From positions 1-21,125 of IMG/VR virus record IMGVR_UViG_3300009285_010696: a stretch of DNA of 21,125 nt; one strand, 5' to 3'. The position numbers were made by a program, and so were the translations under genes. The notes below the pieces were generated by a model that saw nothing but the letters and a program-made list of their open reading frames with translations, made no database searches and was not told the DNA's origin. Every line of letters begins with the position of its first letter. Within the stretch, counting starts at the first letter, position 1. The DNA comes from a virus. Positions 1 to 6,741 of this stretch are shown piece by piece.

Positions 1-13
1 TAGGCTCGGTCAT
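1..13 (-). CDS. First codons of a further phage gene, cut by the window edge
   Basis: An ATG on the minus strand at 13 is preceded by a good ribosome-binding site (GAGAGGAG, about 19-26). Only four codons (M T E P) are visible, so no product can be named. The preceding reading frame reaches its last visible bases, TA, at the same edge, so the two genes probably overlap by a few bases, like many junctions in this window. Confidence 0.4.
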
Positions 14-428
14 TGGGACTCCTCTCGATCTTCATGGGTTCCTTGACGACGAAACAGAACATCAATTCGGCCATCACCCGCCGCATGCCTTCGTTGAAGG
101 CGAGCGTGCCGTGCTTGTCGGCGTTGTTGCGGTTCGGGGCCGGGTCGCAGATCTGGTGGATCTGGCTGAGCACGCGGCGGCCTTGTTCTAGGCTCGATGA
201 CCCGTTGAACACGGCGATGAAATCGCGCGCGCGGTCCTGGTAGGTGTATGGACCGTCGGGGTGCGCCAGCACGCGCGGGAGCGATTCCAACAACTCGAGC
301 ACCGCGTCCTTCTGCGCTCGGTCGGCGCCGAGACCGAGGAATCTAGCCTCGATCTTCTTGCGCTCGCGGTAGCGGCGCTGGCGCTCGGCGTTGGACAGAG
401 GGCTGGTCCGTCGTTTATCTTTGGGCAT
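1..428 (-). CDS. Hypothetical phage protein, nearly complete at the left edge
   Basis: An open frame of 142 codons starts at ATG 428 behind a GGAG ribosome-binding site and is still open at the edge. The last two visible bases are TA, so the stop may be the very next base. The N-terminus is strongly basic (MPKDKRRTSPLSNAERQRRY), followed by an Arg/Lys-rich helix and a mixed acidic and hydrophobic body containing QICDPAPNRNNADKHGTLAF. It is the first gene after the portal in transcription order. I do not recognise the family; a small virion or scaffolding-related protein is possible from position alone. Confidence 0.65.
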   Translation of the reverse strand, partial: MPKDKRRTSPLSNAERQRRYRERKKIEARFLGLGADRAQKDAVLELLESLPRVLAHPDGPYTYQDRARDFIAVFNGSSSLEQGRRVLSQIHQICDPAPNRNNADKHGTLAFNEGMRRVMAELMFCFVVKEPMKIERSPNDRA

Positions 429-657
429 GATCTCCAGACGTGAATTCATCGTTGGTGCCACCGCGTTTGCGGGAGCTGCCGCTTTGCCGACCGCGCCGTT
501 CGTTGAGATGCTGCCATTCAAAGTTCAGAACTGGACCTATTATGTGCTCTGCGATGGCGCCGACTGGGAGTACGGCGAAGGCATTTACGACGAGGCGATC
601 CAGACGCTCACCAGGACTACGGCGCGAGCGCCGCTTCCGCGCTCGCCACGTTCTTGA
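427..657 (+). CDS. Small exported protein with twin-arginine-like signal, opposite strand
   Basis: This 76-residue frame begins MISRREFIVGATAFAGAAAL, a basic SRREF start followed by a hydrophobic Ala-rich stretch, as in Tat or lipoprotein-like signal sequences. The body has NWTYYVLCDGADWEYGEG, a composition unlike an antisense shadow. Its start overlaps the start of the minus gene at 428 on the palindrome CATG, and its last 13 codons overlap the end of the portal gene. No clear ribosome-binding site is visible. The minus strand of this gap has no competing frame. The design resembles the minus-strand protein at 13615-13905 (MITRR start, hydrophobic stretch, then TYYV). It may be a small moron gene; function unknown. 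Confidence 0.45.
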   Translation: MISRREFIVGATAFAGAAALPTAPFVEMLPFKVQNWTYYVLCDGADWEYGEGIYDEAIQTLTRTTARAPLPRSPRS

Positions 658-2245
658 TCGCCGTCGATATCGGAGCAGCCGCGGCCACTGCCTGACCCGC
701 CGTGTCCGCCTGATCTCTACTAGCGCGCAGTTCCTGCACCTTGCGCTCGGTCTTCAGCCACTTCGACGGCAGCCCGCTCCAATCTGGCGCGTCGCGGGCG
801 ATGCGATCGCCGTCGAAGTTGTCCATGATCTCGGGCTGCGCTTCGGCGAGCGGCGCCAGCATTTCGAGCGAGCGCGAGAGGCCGGCGATCTCCAATTGCT
901 TGCGTGCTTGCTGGATCGGGCTTTGAAAGCGGAAGGTCACTTTCTGCTCGAGGAGCACTTCGGGCCGCGGCGGGAAGGCGCCGGCGCGCTCCATGATCCC
1001 GAATACCCGCTCGACGATATGGCCGATGTAATCGGCTTCGAGCCGGCCGAACACGGGTCCGATGACCCGGATGAACTCTTCCTTGCGCTCAAGGATTTCG
1101 GTCGCCGTCATCTGCCGTCCTTCGATCGGCAGGTTGAAGATGTTCTTGAAGAAGGCGGCCTCGACCTGGCGCCGATAGTCGTTCTGCATTTCCCGGCCGA
1201 GCGGCAAGTTAGTGGTGACAGGGAAACTGCCGACCGGGGCCTGGGTGCCGACGTCGTGCATGTCGAGCACGGTCACGCCGCCGGGAAAGGTGCGGAGCGG
1301 CGACACCACCGAATCATTGGCGATCCAGATCGGCGGATCGACCGCGCGTTGCCCGCCGACGAGAAGCGTCTTGCCCATGGCCTGCAGGGTCTTGGCGTCG
1401 GGAAGCGCCATCATCCCGGGCGAGCGCGCATAGACCTCGCCGGGTGCCGTGTCCCAACGCGGGCACGCCGCCGGGAACTCGGGAAACCCGGTCTCGGCCA
1501 GAATCGTCTCACCCTTGACGTCGATGAGCGCGCTTGCGAACGCCATACCCTTGGCGCCGATCTTGCCCGCCATGCGGTCGTTGCGCGGCAGCACGATCTG
1601 CGCAAAAGGAAAGCGCATCGACGTTTGGCGCTTGGTATTGGCGAGCGCGTCCTTGACGATCGTGCTCGGCTCCTTGCCGACGCGCTCATAGAGCGATGCC
1701 GCCTGCCGTGCGGTCAGTGGTTCCTCGACCACAAGGGTGTCGATGATGCCGTCCTCGTTCTCGTCGATCGCCACTTGCGCGTTGTGGAAGGAGCGAAAGA
1801 GCAAGCCGTCGCGCTGGCGGTTCTGTTGGATCCAGAGCACGCCCCAGCCCCAGCAGCCGAGCGCGAGATCGACCTCGCAGGAGCGCTGGATGAAGCGCGC
1901 GTCCTTGCGATAGACCGCCTGCCACATGCGCTCGCGCACCGCTTCGAGCCAGCGCTTCACTTCATCGATCGTCTTCAGGTCTTCATCGTCGACGGTGACG
2001 TCGAACCAGTTGCTCGTCTTCGGCTTGATCAGGCCGTCCAAGGTGGAGGCGAGATCGCGGAGCGCGAGCCGGGGACTGCCGTCGTAGATGCCCTGGCCGC
2101 GCTGCTCACCGGGCAGTTTCTGCACGGTGAAATCGGCCCGGTTCGGCAGCAGGATATCGCCGAGTTCCTGCCAATACGGCATCCAAGGTTCGCGAATGGC
2201 GAAGAGCGCATTGCGGCGATCCAGGAGATCGTGCACGGGGGCCAT
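617..2245 (-). CDS. Portal protein (podovirus head-to-tail connector type)
   Basis: The 542-residue product matches the family of phage head-to-tail connecting proteins, whose members form the ring at the capsid vertex through which DNA is pumped and to which the tail attaches. Family features seen: an N-terminal helix with EPWMPYWQELGDILLPNRADF, then GSPRLALRDLASTLDGLIKP, and the later RQMTATEILERKEEF and GPVFGRLEADYIGHIVERVF. About 500-560 residues is usual for the family. The ATG at 2245 has a GGAAGGAAAG ribosome-binding site. An intrinsic terminator lies directly upstream (2267-2287). The C-terminus is an Ala-rich tail (AVAAAAPISTAIKNVASAEA). The family call is firm; the phage genus is not. 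Confidence 0.9.
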   Translation of the reverse strand: MAPVHDLLDRRNALFAIREPWMPYWQELGDILLPNRADFTVQKLPGEQRGQGIYDGSPRLALRDLASTLDGLIKPKTSNWFDVTVDDEDLKTIDEVKRWLEAVRERMWQAVYRKDARFIQRSCEVDLALGCWGWGVLWIQQNRQRDGLLFRSFHNAQVAIDENEDGIIDTLVVEEPLTARQAASLYERVGKEPSTIVKDALANTKRQTSMRFPFAQIVLPRNDRMAGKIGAKGMAFASALIDVKGETILAETGFPEFPAACPRWDTAPGEVYARSPGMMALPDAKTLQAMGKTLLVGGQRAVDPPIWIANDSVVSPLRTFPGGVTVLDMHDVGTQAPVGSFPVTTNLPLGREMQNDYRRQVEAAFFKNIFNLPIEGRQMTATEILERKEEFIRVIGPVFGRLEADYIGHIVERVFGIMERAGAFPPRPEVLLEQKVTFRFQSPIQQARKQLEIAGLSRSLEMLAPLAEAQPEIMDNFDGDRIARDAPDWSGLPSKWLKTERKVQELRASRDQADTAGQAVAAAAPISTAIKNVASAEAALAP

Positions 2246-2266
2246 GCGCGGACTTTCCTTCCAATG

Positions 2267-2287
2267 AAAAAGCCGCCCGCAGGCGGC
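2267..2287 (-). terminator. Intrinsic terminator or attenuator just upstream of the portal gene
   Basis: Read on the minus strand: GCCGCC, loop TGCG, GGCGGC, followed at once by TTTTT. The stem is six G/C pairs. It lies between the 99-residue gene (stop at 2312) and the portal start at 2245, where the late operon would otherwise read through. The portal ribosome-binding site follows the T-run by only a few bases, so the element could lower portal expression relative to upstream genes, or be overridden by antitermination. Confidence 0.6.
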
Positions 2288-2311
2288 CGCTCAACTGCGC
2301 TTCAGACGCGC

Positions 2312-2611
2312 TTAGCGCCCGAGGAGCGTGGTGCGCTGGACGCCGTTGCCCTGGGATCCGCCGAGTGGCGAGAGCACCAAGCCGGAAACACCACCGCTGC
2401 GACTGCGGCCGGAGATGCGCGCGCGCTCGCCAGCGGCGGTATCCGAGATCGAGAGCGGAGCCTTGGGCGGGGCGATCGGGTCCGGCATTTTCATCGGCGC
2501 AGGTGCCGCCGGCATCTTCGGCTTGGACATCATCGACGCCGCGCCGACGCCGGCGGAGGCCCCGGACATCAGCAGCATCAAGGACATCGGATCGAGACCA
2601 GGAAAAGTCAT
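2312..2611 (-). CDS. Small Met/Ala/Pro-rich phage protein
   Basis: A 99-residue product starting MTFPGLDPMSLMLLMSGASA. Residues 8-28 are hydrophobic and Gly/Ala-rich, enough for one membrane-associating helix. Residues 29-55 are a low-complexity Pro/Met/Lys segment (MPAAPAPMKMPDPIAPPKAP), and the C-terminus is Gly/Ser/Arg-rich. It sits immediately upstream of the portal, where podoviruses often carry small virion or scaffold-related proteins. No family is recognised. The start lies 5 bases after the stop of the preceding gene. Confidence 0.6.
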   Translation of the reverse strand: MTFPGLDPMSLMLLMSGASAGVGAASMMSKPKMPAAPAPMKMPDPIAPPKAPLSISDTAAGERARISGRSRSGGVSGLVLSPLGGSQGNGVQRTTLLGR

Positions 2612-2616
2612 GGCAG

Positions 2617-2862
2617 TTACCAGTTCTGTGGGTCGAAGGCTTGAGTGGTTTCGCTTTGAAGCGGGCGTTTCTCACGCTCGGATTCCTTCAAAGCGCAGTC
2701 TTGGATTTCGGCGGCACGCTCCCGGAGATATGCGTTTAGGGATTCGCGCGTCCAGCCGTTCTTCTTCTCGTCGGCCGTCGGCTCGCGCTCAGTGCACGGC
2801 TCGATCGCCGCGCAGAGTTTTGACGGCAACGTCCGGGCCGAGAGCTTCGATGACTTGATCAC
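2617..2862 (-). CDS. Small charged hypothetical phage protein
   Basis: An 81-residue frame opening with GTG at 2862. The C-terminal half (EKKNGWTRESLNAYLRERAA and onward) is charged and predicted helical. The first 74 bases overlap the preceding gene. A TTG about 11 codons in would shorten the overlap, so the exact start is uncertain. It ends 5 bases before the next start (2611), consistent with an operon. Function unknown. Confidence 0.5.
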   Translation of the reverse strand: MIKSSKLSARTLPSKLCAAIEPCTEREPTADEKKNGWTRESLNAYLRERAAEIQDCALKESEREKRPLQSETTQAFDPQNW

Positions 2863-3247
2863 AATGATGATCCGTGAGGCGATCGCCGGGGTGGCGCTTT
2901 CTATGGGCGATGCGGGTGATTTTACGCAGCCGCACTTTGTCTTCCTTGGTGAGGTCCTCGACGAACCCCGATTGCTTCACGATCACCGGCCGCTTGTAAT
3001 TTCCGACCTTGGCTTCGGCGATCAGCAATCGGACATCGGGACCATGGACATGATCGGGGACAGGGGGCACCCTCTCCTCGCCCGGCCGCTTGATCGTGAA
3101 TTCCCATGGCCCGATCTCGACCAAGTGCTGACGCTCGGTGTTAAGGCGCACCTTCTCTAGCTGCACGGTCTTGAAGTCGCGAACCTGGTCCTCGGTTTCC
3201 TCGCCGGTGAGCCAGATCGCGAACTCGACATGGTCGCCTGGTTTCAT
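2789..3247 (-). CDS. Hypothetical phage protein, 152 residues
   Basis: A frame starting MKPGDHVEFAIWLTGEETED at 3247, with a beta-rich first half and a basic second half containing KEDKVRLRKITRIAHRKRHPGDRLTDHHCD. The His/Cys cluster HRKRHPGDRLTDHHCD could bind metal, but this is speculative. It follows the HNH gene and precedes the 81-residue gene. No family is recognised. Confidence 0.55.
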   Translation of the reverse strand: MKPGDHVEFAIWLTGEETEDQVRDFKTVQLEKVRLNTERQHLVEIGPWEFTIKRPGEERVPPVPDHVHGPDVRLLIAEAKVGNYKRPVIVKQSGFVEDLTKEDKVRLRKITRIAHRKRHPGDRLTDHHCDQVIEALGPDVAVKTLRGDRAVH

Positions 3248-3795
3248 CGCAGCGCGCCGTCGCGATTGTGACTATGCAACGTGGCGCCAAGTCCTCGTAA
3301 CGATGTCTGTAATAGTGCCAGCCGTAACGCCATACTCAAGCCCCAATGCCTTCGCGTTTCCGCCCTGCCAGGCCGATAGCGCTTTCTGATTTCACTCACT
3401 TGTTTTGCGATTAACCGCGCGCTTCCGTGTCGTTCACCGGCGGCCGGTCTCTTCCGGCCCTTCGCGGTCATGTCGCGGACATTGTCTTTCTGCGTGCCTA
3501 GAAACAGATGGTCTGGCCGAACGCAGGCTTGATTGTCGCAACGATGAAGGACCTTCGTCCCTTTCGGGATCGATCCATTCGTCAGCTCCCACGATACGTG
3601 ATGGCAGAAAGCCATTCTTCGCGTGCCATCTGTGCGGCTGCCGACAGAAAAGCACCCGTAGCTCTTCCCGCTGCGCGATCTGAAGAACCCCGCCGTCCAC
3701 ACCCAACACGAAGTCCGATCCTTGACGATCGAGACCTTCGACCAGAATCGCTCAGCAAGCGAAGAGCGGGATCTTGGAGAGGTCGGGATAGTCAT
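3244..3795 (-). CDS. HNH homing-type endonuclease with frameshifted C-terminal helix-turn-helix
   Basis: The N-terminal half shows the phage HNH_3 pattern: AERFWSKV near residue 14, WVW near 31, then HHVSWELTNGSIPKGTKVLH and RCDNQACVRPDHLFLGT, with metal/catalytic candidates H84, C86, C91 and H96. Free-standing enzymes of this type cut DNA and spread between phage genomes. After KQVSEIRKRY (residues 131-140) the family normally continues into a small DNA-binding helix-turn-helix. That continuation (AKALGLEYGVTAGTITDIV, then TWRHVA and a stop at 3272-3274) is present but in another frame. A single-base loss near 3361-3372, beside a GGG run, explains this. The listed frame uses the shifted end and stops at 3244. 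The first 44 bases overlap the aminotransferase gene. Confidence 0.8.
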   Translation of the reverse strand: MTIPTSPRSRSSLAERFWSKVSIVKDRTSCWVWTAGFFRSRSGKSYGCFSVGSRTDGTRRMAFCHHVSWELTNGSIPKGTKVLHRCDNQACVRPDHLFLGTQKDNVRDMTAKGRKRPAAGERHGSARLIAKQVSEIRKRYRPGRAETRRHWGLSMALRLALLQTSLRGLGATLHSHNRDGALR

Positions 3796-4360
3796 CGTTG
3801 GGCAAGTCCAGATTCGTCCTCGGAAGCAATGATAGCCGAACTAGGCCCTGCGCCGCAATTTCCGGTGACATATATGCGTGCCATCCGGCCATGTCGAACG
3901 TGTCGTCTTTCGGGTGCACGCCCTCGGTGCGGCCGTCGAACCGCGCCCTGCGGAACCACTTATCGGCCTTGGCATTGTCATGCAGAATGCAGCCGCCCTG
4001 CTGAATGCCGAGCACCTTCGACCAGTGGTGCGAGGTGCACATGAAGGTGCCGGAATCGTACATGGTAGCGGTGAAGCGGCGCGCCGCGTCCCACACCGGC
4101 AACGGCGCGAGCTGATAGACGCCGCTCCAAGCCTCGTCGCGGAATTTCACCTTGGTGCCAGCGTGCAGAATCTGCATCGGCACGCTCACGTAGGTGCGCT
4201 TTGGAATCTCGATCGCCGCCGGCAGCCGGCCGCTCGCCTTGTGCCACATCAAACAGAGAAAAAGTGCGTTGGTACAAGAGTTTACGGCGACCGCGTAGGG
4301 GGCGCCGGTATAGGCGGCGACGGCAGACTCGAAGTCGCGGACGACCTGGTAAGGGTTCAT
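3752..4360 (-). CDS. Half-length DegT/PseC-like sugar aminotransferase
   Basis: A 202-residue PLP-dependent aminotransferase-like protein. Full-length DegT/DnrJ/EryC1 enzymes have about 370-400 residues. Features in order: YTGAPYAVAVNSCTNALFLCL (cofactor-binding loop, residues 17-37), IPKRTYVSVPMQILHAGTKV (53-71), VWDAARRF (89-96, with the Asp expected to face the pyridine nitrogen) and TSHHWSKVLGIQQGGCIL (109-126), where K115 is the candidate Schiff-base lysine. The C-terminal domain is largely absent. The start overlaps the PseB stop by ATGA, which supports the PseC step: amination of the UDP-4-keto sugar made by PseB. Whether the short form is active, or is a naturally compact phage version, cannot be told from sequence. 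Confidence 0.7.
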   Translation of the reverse strand: MNPYQVVRDFESAVAAYTGAPYAVAVNSCTNALFLCLMWHKASGRLPAAIEIPKRTYVSVPMQILHAGTKVKFRDEAWSGVYQLAPLPVWDAARRFTATMYDSGTFMCTSHHWSKVLGIQQGGCILHDNAKADKWFRRARFDGRTEGVHPKDDTFDMAGWHAYMSPEIAAQGLVRLSLLPRTNLDLPNDDYPDLSKIPLFAC

Positions 4361-5214
4361 GCCGCCAAGGCCTCGCGCAGGTCGTCGACGCTCAATCGCC
4401 GCGCCTTATCGCTAGTGTTTCCGTCCGCCATGCCCTCATGCAATTTCTCGTAGGTGGGCAGCCCGCGCACGTCCATTTCGACACCCATGGCAAGGGCAAG
4501 ATCGCCCAGGCGATAGGCCGGCAAGGTCGGAATCACGAACTCGCCGCCCTTCATGGTCTTGATCGTGTCGATGACGAGATCGATCGCCTCGTCCATCGTC
4601 ATGAAGAAGCGCGTGCAATCTGGATCGCTGATCGGCACATGCGGCGCGCCGGCGGCGAGGAGCGCGCGCCAGGTCGGCACCACCGAGCCAGCCGAGTTCC
4701 AGACGTTGCCGTAACGTGTAACGGCGAAGCGTGGACCGCTCTCGCCTGTCGTGTTGTTGGCGTTCAAGAACAGCATCTCTGCCAAGGCTTTCGACTGCCC
4801 GTAGGGGCTGATCGGCTGCCAGGCCTTATCGGTCGAGAGCGCCACCACCTTGCGCACGCCGGCGTCCTGGGCGGCCTCGATCACGTTCATGGCGCCGATG
4901 ATGTTGGTCTTCACCATCTCCGCAGGATTGTAGTGGCCGACCTCGATCCGCTTCAGCGCGGCCGCGTGCACTACGACGTCGACACCTTCGAAGGCGCGGC
5001 GGAGGCGATCGCGATCGCGCACATCGCCGATGAAAAAGCGAATGGTATCGGCCGAACTTCTGTACCTTTCGTACAATTCGGCGGCCATGGCCGCCTGCGC
5101 GTGCTCGCCGCGCGAGAACACGATAACGCGCTCGGCTTCCCAGATTAACAGAAGCCGGCGCACGAAGGCGCGCCCAAACGAACCGGTCCCGCCGGTGATC
5201 AGGATGGAGCGCAT
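4357..5214 (-). CDS. pseB: UDP-GlcNAc 4,6-dehydratase (PseB-like)
   Basis: A short-chain dehydrogenase of 285 residues, catalysing the first step of pseudaminic acid synthesis: UDP-GlcNAc to the 4-keto-6-deoxy sugar, NADP-dependent, in the cytoplasm. Seen: the nucleotide-binding TGGTGSFG (7-14), GDVRDRDRL (63-71), the family hallmark AALKRIEVGHYNPAEMVKTN (85-104), STDKA with D129/K130, and YGQSK with Y138 and K142. D129, K130 and Y138 keep the spacing of the FlaA1 residues D132, K133 and Y141. YGNVWNSAGSVVP and SDPDCTRFFMT follow. The ATG at 5214 is chosen because MRSILITGG is the normal start; the frame is open further upstream but that part overlaps the neighbour. The C-terminus is somewhat short (PseB about 330). 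Confidence 0.88.
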   Translation of the reverse strand: MRSILITGGTGSFGRAFVRRLLLIWEAERVIVFSRGEHAQAAMAAELYERYRSSADTIRFFIGDVRDRDRLRRAFEGVDVVVHAAALKRIEVGHYNPAEMVKTNIIGAMNVIEAAQDAGVRKVVALSTDKAWQPISPYGQSKALAEMLFLNANNTTGESGPRFAVTRYGNVWNSAGSVVPTWRALLAAGAPHVPISDPDCTRFFMTMDEAIDLVIDTIKTMKGGEFVIPTLPAYRLGDLALAMGVEMDVRGLPTYEKLHEGMADGNTSDKARRLSVDDLREALAA

Positions 5215-5621
5215 AGCAATCGTTTGGCCTTGGAAAGCGAGATCAGCCTGCCGTAGAGCGGGGACGACAGGCGCCGGGCGACCTCGAATTTGTGGTACTC
5301 GAAGAGGCTGCGAAAGCCGCGTACCGGCTGGTTTATGCCGGGCTGGCGGGCCCACCAATCGAGCTCGGCGCGGTGCGCCGGGACCTCCTCGGCGAGCCGG
5401 AATTCCGGGTCCTCGAGATAGCGCCGCCACCACGCCTCGACCCGGTCGCCCTGGCGGTCCATGTGCACGGCCTCGTGCAGCATGATGGCATCTGGAATGG
5501 GCACGCCGGCCGGGTTGTAGATCGTCCCGCCGAAGGTAAAAAAAACGGCCCGATCGCGAACGAGCGGAAAGGCTGTCACGACCGCGTCGAAGTTCGGCGG
5601 CAGCGCGTGAACGATTTTCAA
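5199..5621 (-). CDS. Putative zinc-peptidase-like phage protein (HExxH)
   Basis: A 140-residue protein with LHEAVHMDRQ at residues 48-57. HEAVH fits the zinc-metallopeptidase HExxH motif. Downstream acidic residues in AEEVPAHRAELDWW (77-90) could supply the third ligand. No signal peptide or membrane segment is seen. The start is TTG at 5621 (TTG AAA ATC) with AGG upstream. It ends 16 bases inside the pseB gene. Known proteins of this general shape occur as short uncharacterised phage proteins. The substrate is unknown and catalysis is not proven by the motif alone. Confidence 0.6.
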   Translation of the reverse strand: MKIVHALPPNFDAVVTAFPLVRDRAVFFTFGGTIYNPAGVPIPDAIMLHEAVHMDRQGDRVEAWWRRYLEDPEFRLAEEVPAHRAELDWWARQPGINQPVRGFRSLFEYHKFEVARRLSSPLYGRLISLSKAKRLLCAPS

Positions 5622-5630
5622 AGCATCGAC

Positions 5631-5750
5631 CTATTTAACGCCGGGTATCCTGCGCGACGGCGGCCACGGTGGGCTTTCCCCGGCGGCCCCTCTTTTCATG
5701 GCCGCCACAAGTGCCTCGCCGCAGCGGACGGCCTTCTCTTCGAGGTGCAT
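5631..5750 (-). CDS. Possible 39-residue peptide gene
   Basis: An ATG at 5750, four bases after the pseI stop, opens MHLEEKAVRCGEALVAAMKR, followed by a Gly/Pro/Arg-rich end (PPWPPSRR) and a stop at 5631. It fills the only gap between pseI and the HExxH gene. The ribosome-binding site is weak. No family is recognised; it could be non-coding spacer. Confidence 0.35.
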   Translation of the reverse strand: MHLEEKAVRCGEALVAAMKRGAAGESPPWPPSRRIPGVK

Positions 5751-5754
5751 TCCA

Positions 5755-6741
5755 TTACACGACAAGTTCGAAACTCATGGGCGTGCCGCGCGCGATCGCG
5801 ACCTTGGCGGTGCGGCAGAGCAACTCGGGCAAATGCTTGGGCGCGAGACCATGGCCAGGCCTGATCGATCGCACGTCCTCCTCGGATATCCGTGCGCCCT
5901 GAGCGATATTCCGCACGGCGTAGAGCGAGCGTCGGAGCGCCCGATAGGGCTCGACGGGGCGGGCGATTTGCATGGCCTCATAAGCCTCGCGCACACCCTC
6001 TGCCATCAGACGGAATTCCCCGGGTTCGAGCGAGAAAGAGGCGTCCGGCCCGCCGTCGGCGCGGTTGAGCGTCAGATGCTTCTCGATCATGGTGGCGCCC
6101 AGCGCCGCGGCCGCGATCGGCACCGCGATTCCCAGCGTATGATCGGAGAGCCCGACCGGCAGGCGGAAGCGCTCACGCAGCGCCGCCATGCGCTTCAGAT
6201 TCGCCTCGGCAGCCTTCGCGGGATAGGCGGAGACGCAGTGCAATAACGTAACGTGCTTGGAGCGAGACGCCGCATTGATGGCGTCGGCGATCTCCGAATC
6301 CGAGGCCATGCCGGTCGAAAGAATCAGGGGCTTTCGTGTCGCGGCAGCGCGCTTTATCAGCGCCAGGTCGGTGAGCTCGAAGGAGGCGATCTTGAAAGCC
6401 GGCGCGCCGAGGCGCTCCAACAGGGCAACGGCCTCCTCATCGAACGGGCTGGAGAAGCATTCGATGCCGACGGACTGCGCGTACTCGAACAGCTTCGGAT
6501 GCCAGTCCCAGGGCGTGGCGGCGTCCTTGTAGAGGTCGAAAAGCTTGCGGCCATGCCATGGACCGCCGTCGATGACGAAGCCGGGCCCATCAAGGTCAAG
6601 CGTGAGGCGCTCGGGCCGGTAGGTCTGGAATTTGACGGCGTCGGCGCCGGCGCTCTTCGCCGCCGAGATCAGCTTGAGCGCGTTCTTGAGGTCGCCGCGA
6701 TGGTTGCCGCTAATCTCCGCAATTATGCGCGGGTACGTCAC
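5755..6741 (-). CDS. pseI: Pseudaminic acid synthase (PseI, NeuB family)
   Basis: The 328-residue enzyme condenses phosphoenolpyruvate with a 6-deoxy-2,4-diacetamido hexose to make the nine-carbon nonulosonic acid. Residues 1-260 are the TIM-barrel synthase domain: IIAEISGNHRGD (6-17), DAVKFQTYRPE (34-44), KLFDLYKDAATPWDWH (66-81), SSPFDE, KIASFELTD (117-125), HCVSAYPA (168-175), GLSDHTLG (197-204) and GGPDASFSLEPGEF (230-243). The SAYPA and GGPDxSFSLEP forms point to PseI rather than sialic acid synthase NeuB. Residues 272-322 are the C-terminal SAF (antifreeze-like) domain. The start matches the family N-terminus and overlaps the end of the HNH gene by 32 bases. Confidence 0.92.
   Translation of the reverse strand: MTYPRIIAEISGNHRGDLKNALKLISAAKSAGADAVKFQTYRPERLTLDLDGPGFVIDGGPWHGRKLFDLYKDAATPWDWHPKLFEYAQSVGIECFSSPFDEEAVALLERLGAPAFKIASFELTDLALIKRAAATRKPLILSTGMASDSEIADAINAASRSKHVTLLHCVSAYPAKAAEANLKRMAALRERFRLPVGLSDHTLGIAVPIAAAALGATMIEKHLTLNRADGGPDASFSLEPGEFRLMAEGVREAYEAMQIARPVEPYRALRRSLYAVRNIAQGARISEEDVRSIRPGHGLAPKHLPELLCRTAKVAIARGTPMSFELVV

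Noticed and set aside
440-2644. 734-codon plus-strand open frame across the portal region
   Set aside because: It is antisense to the portal; its product is Arg/Leu/Ala-rich with no recognisable motif, whereas the minus frame gives family motifs throughout.
4201-5148. 315-codon plus-strand frame over pseB
   Set aside because: Shadow of pseB in GC-rich DNA; the minus strand shows the full dehydratase motif set.
5215-5433. Longer N-terminal extension of PseB
   Set aside because: The added residues are low-complexity Pro/Arg, overlap the HExxH gene and precede the normal family start MRSILITGG.
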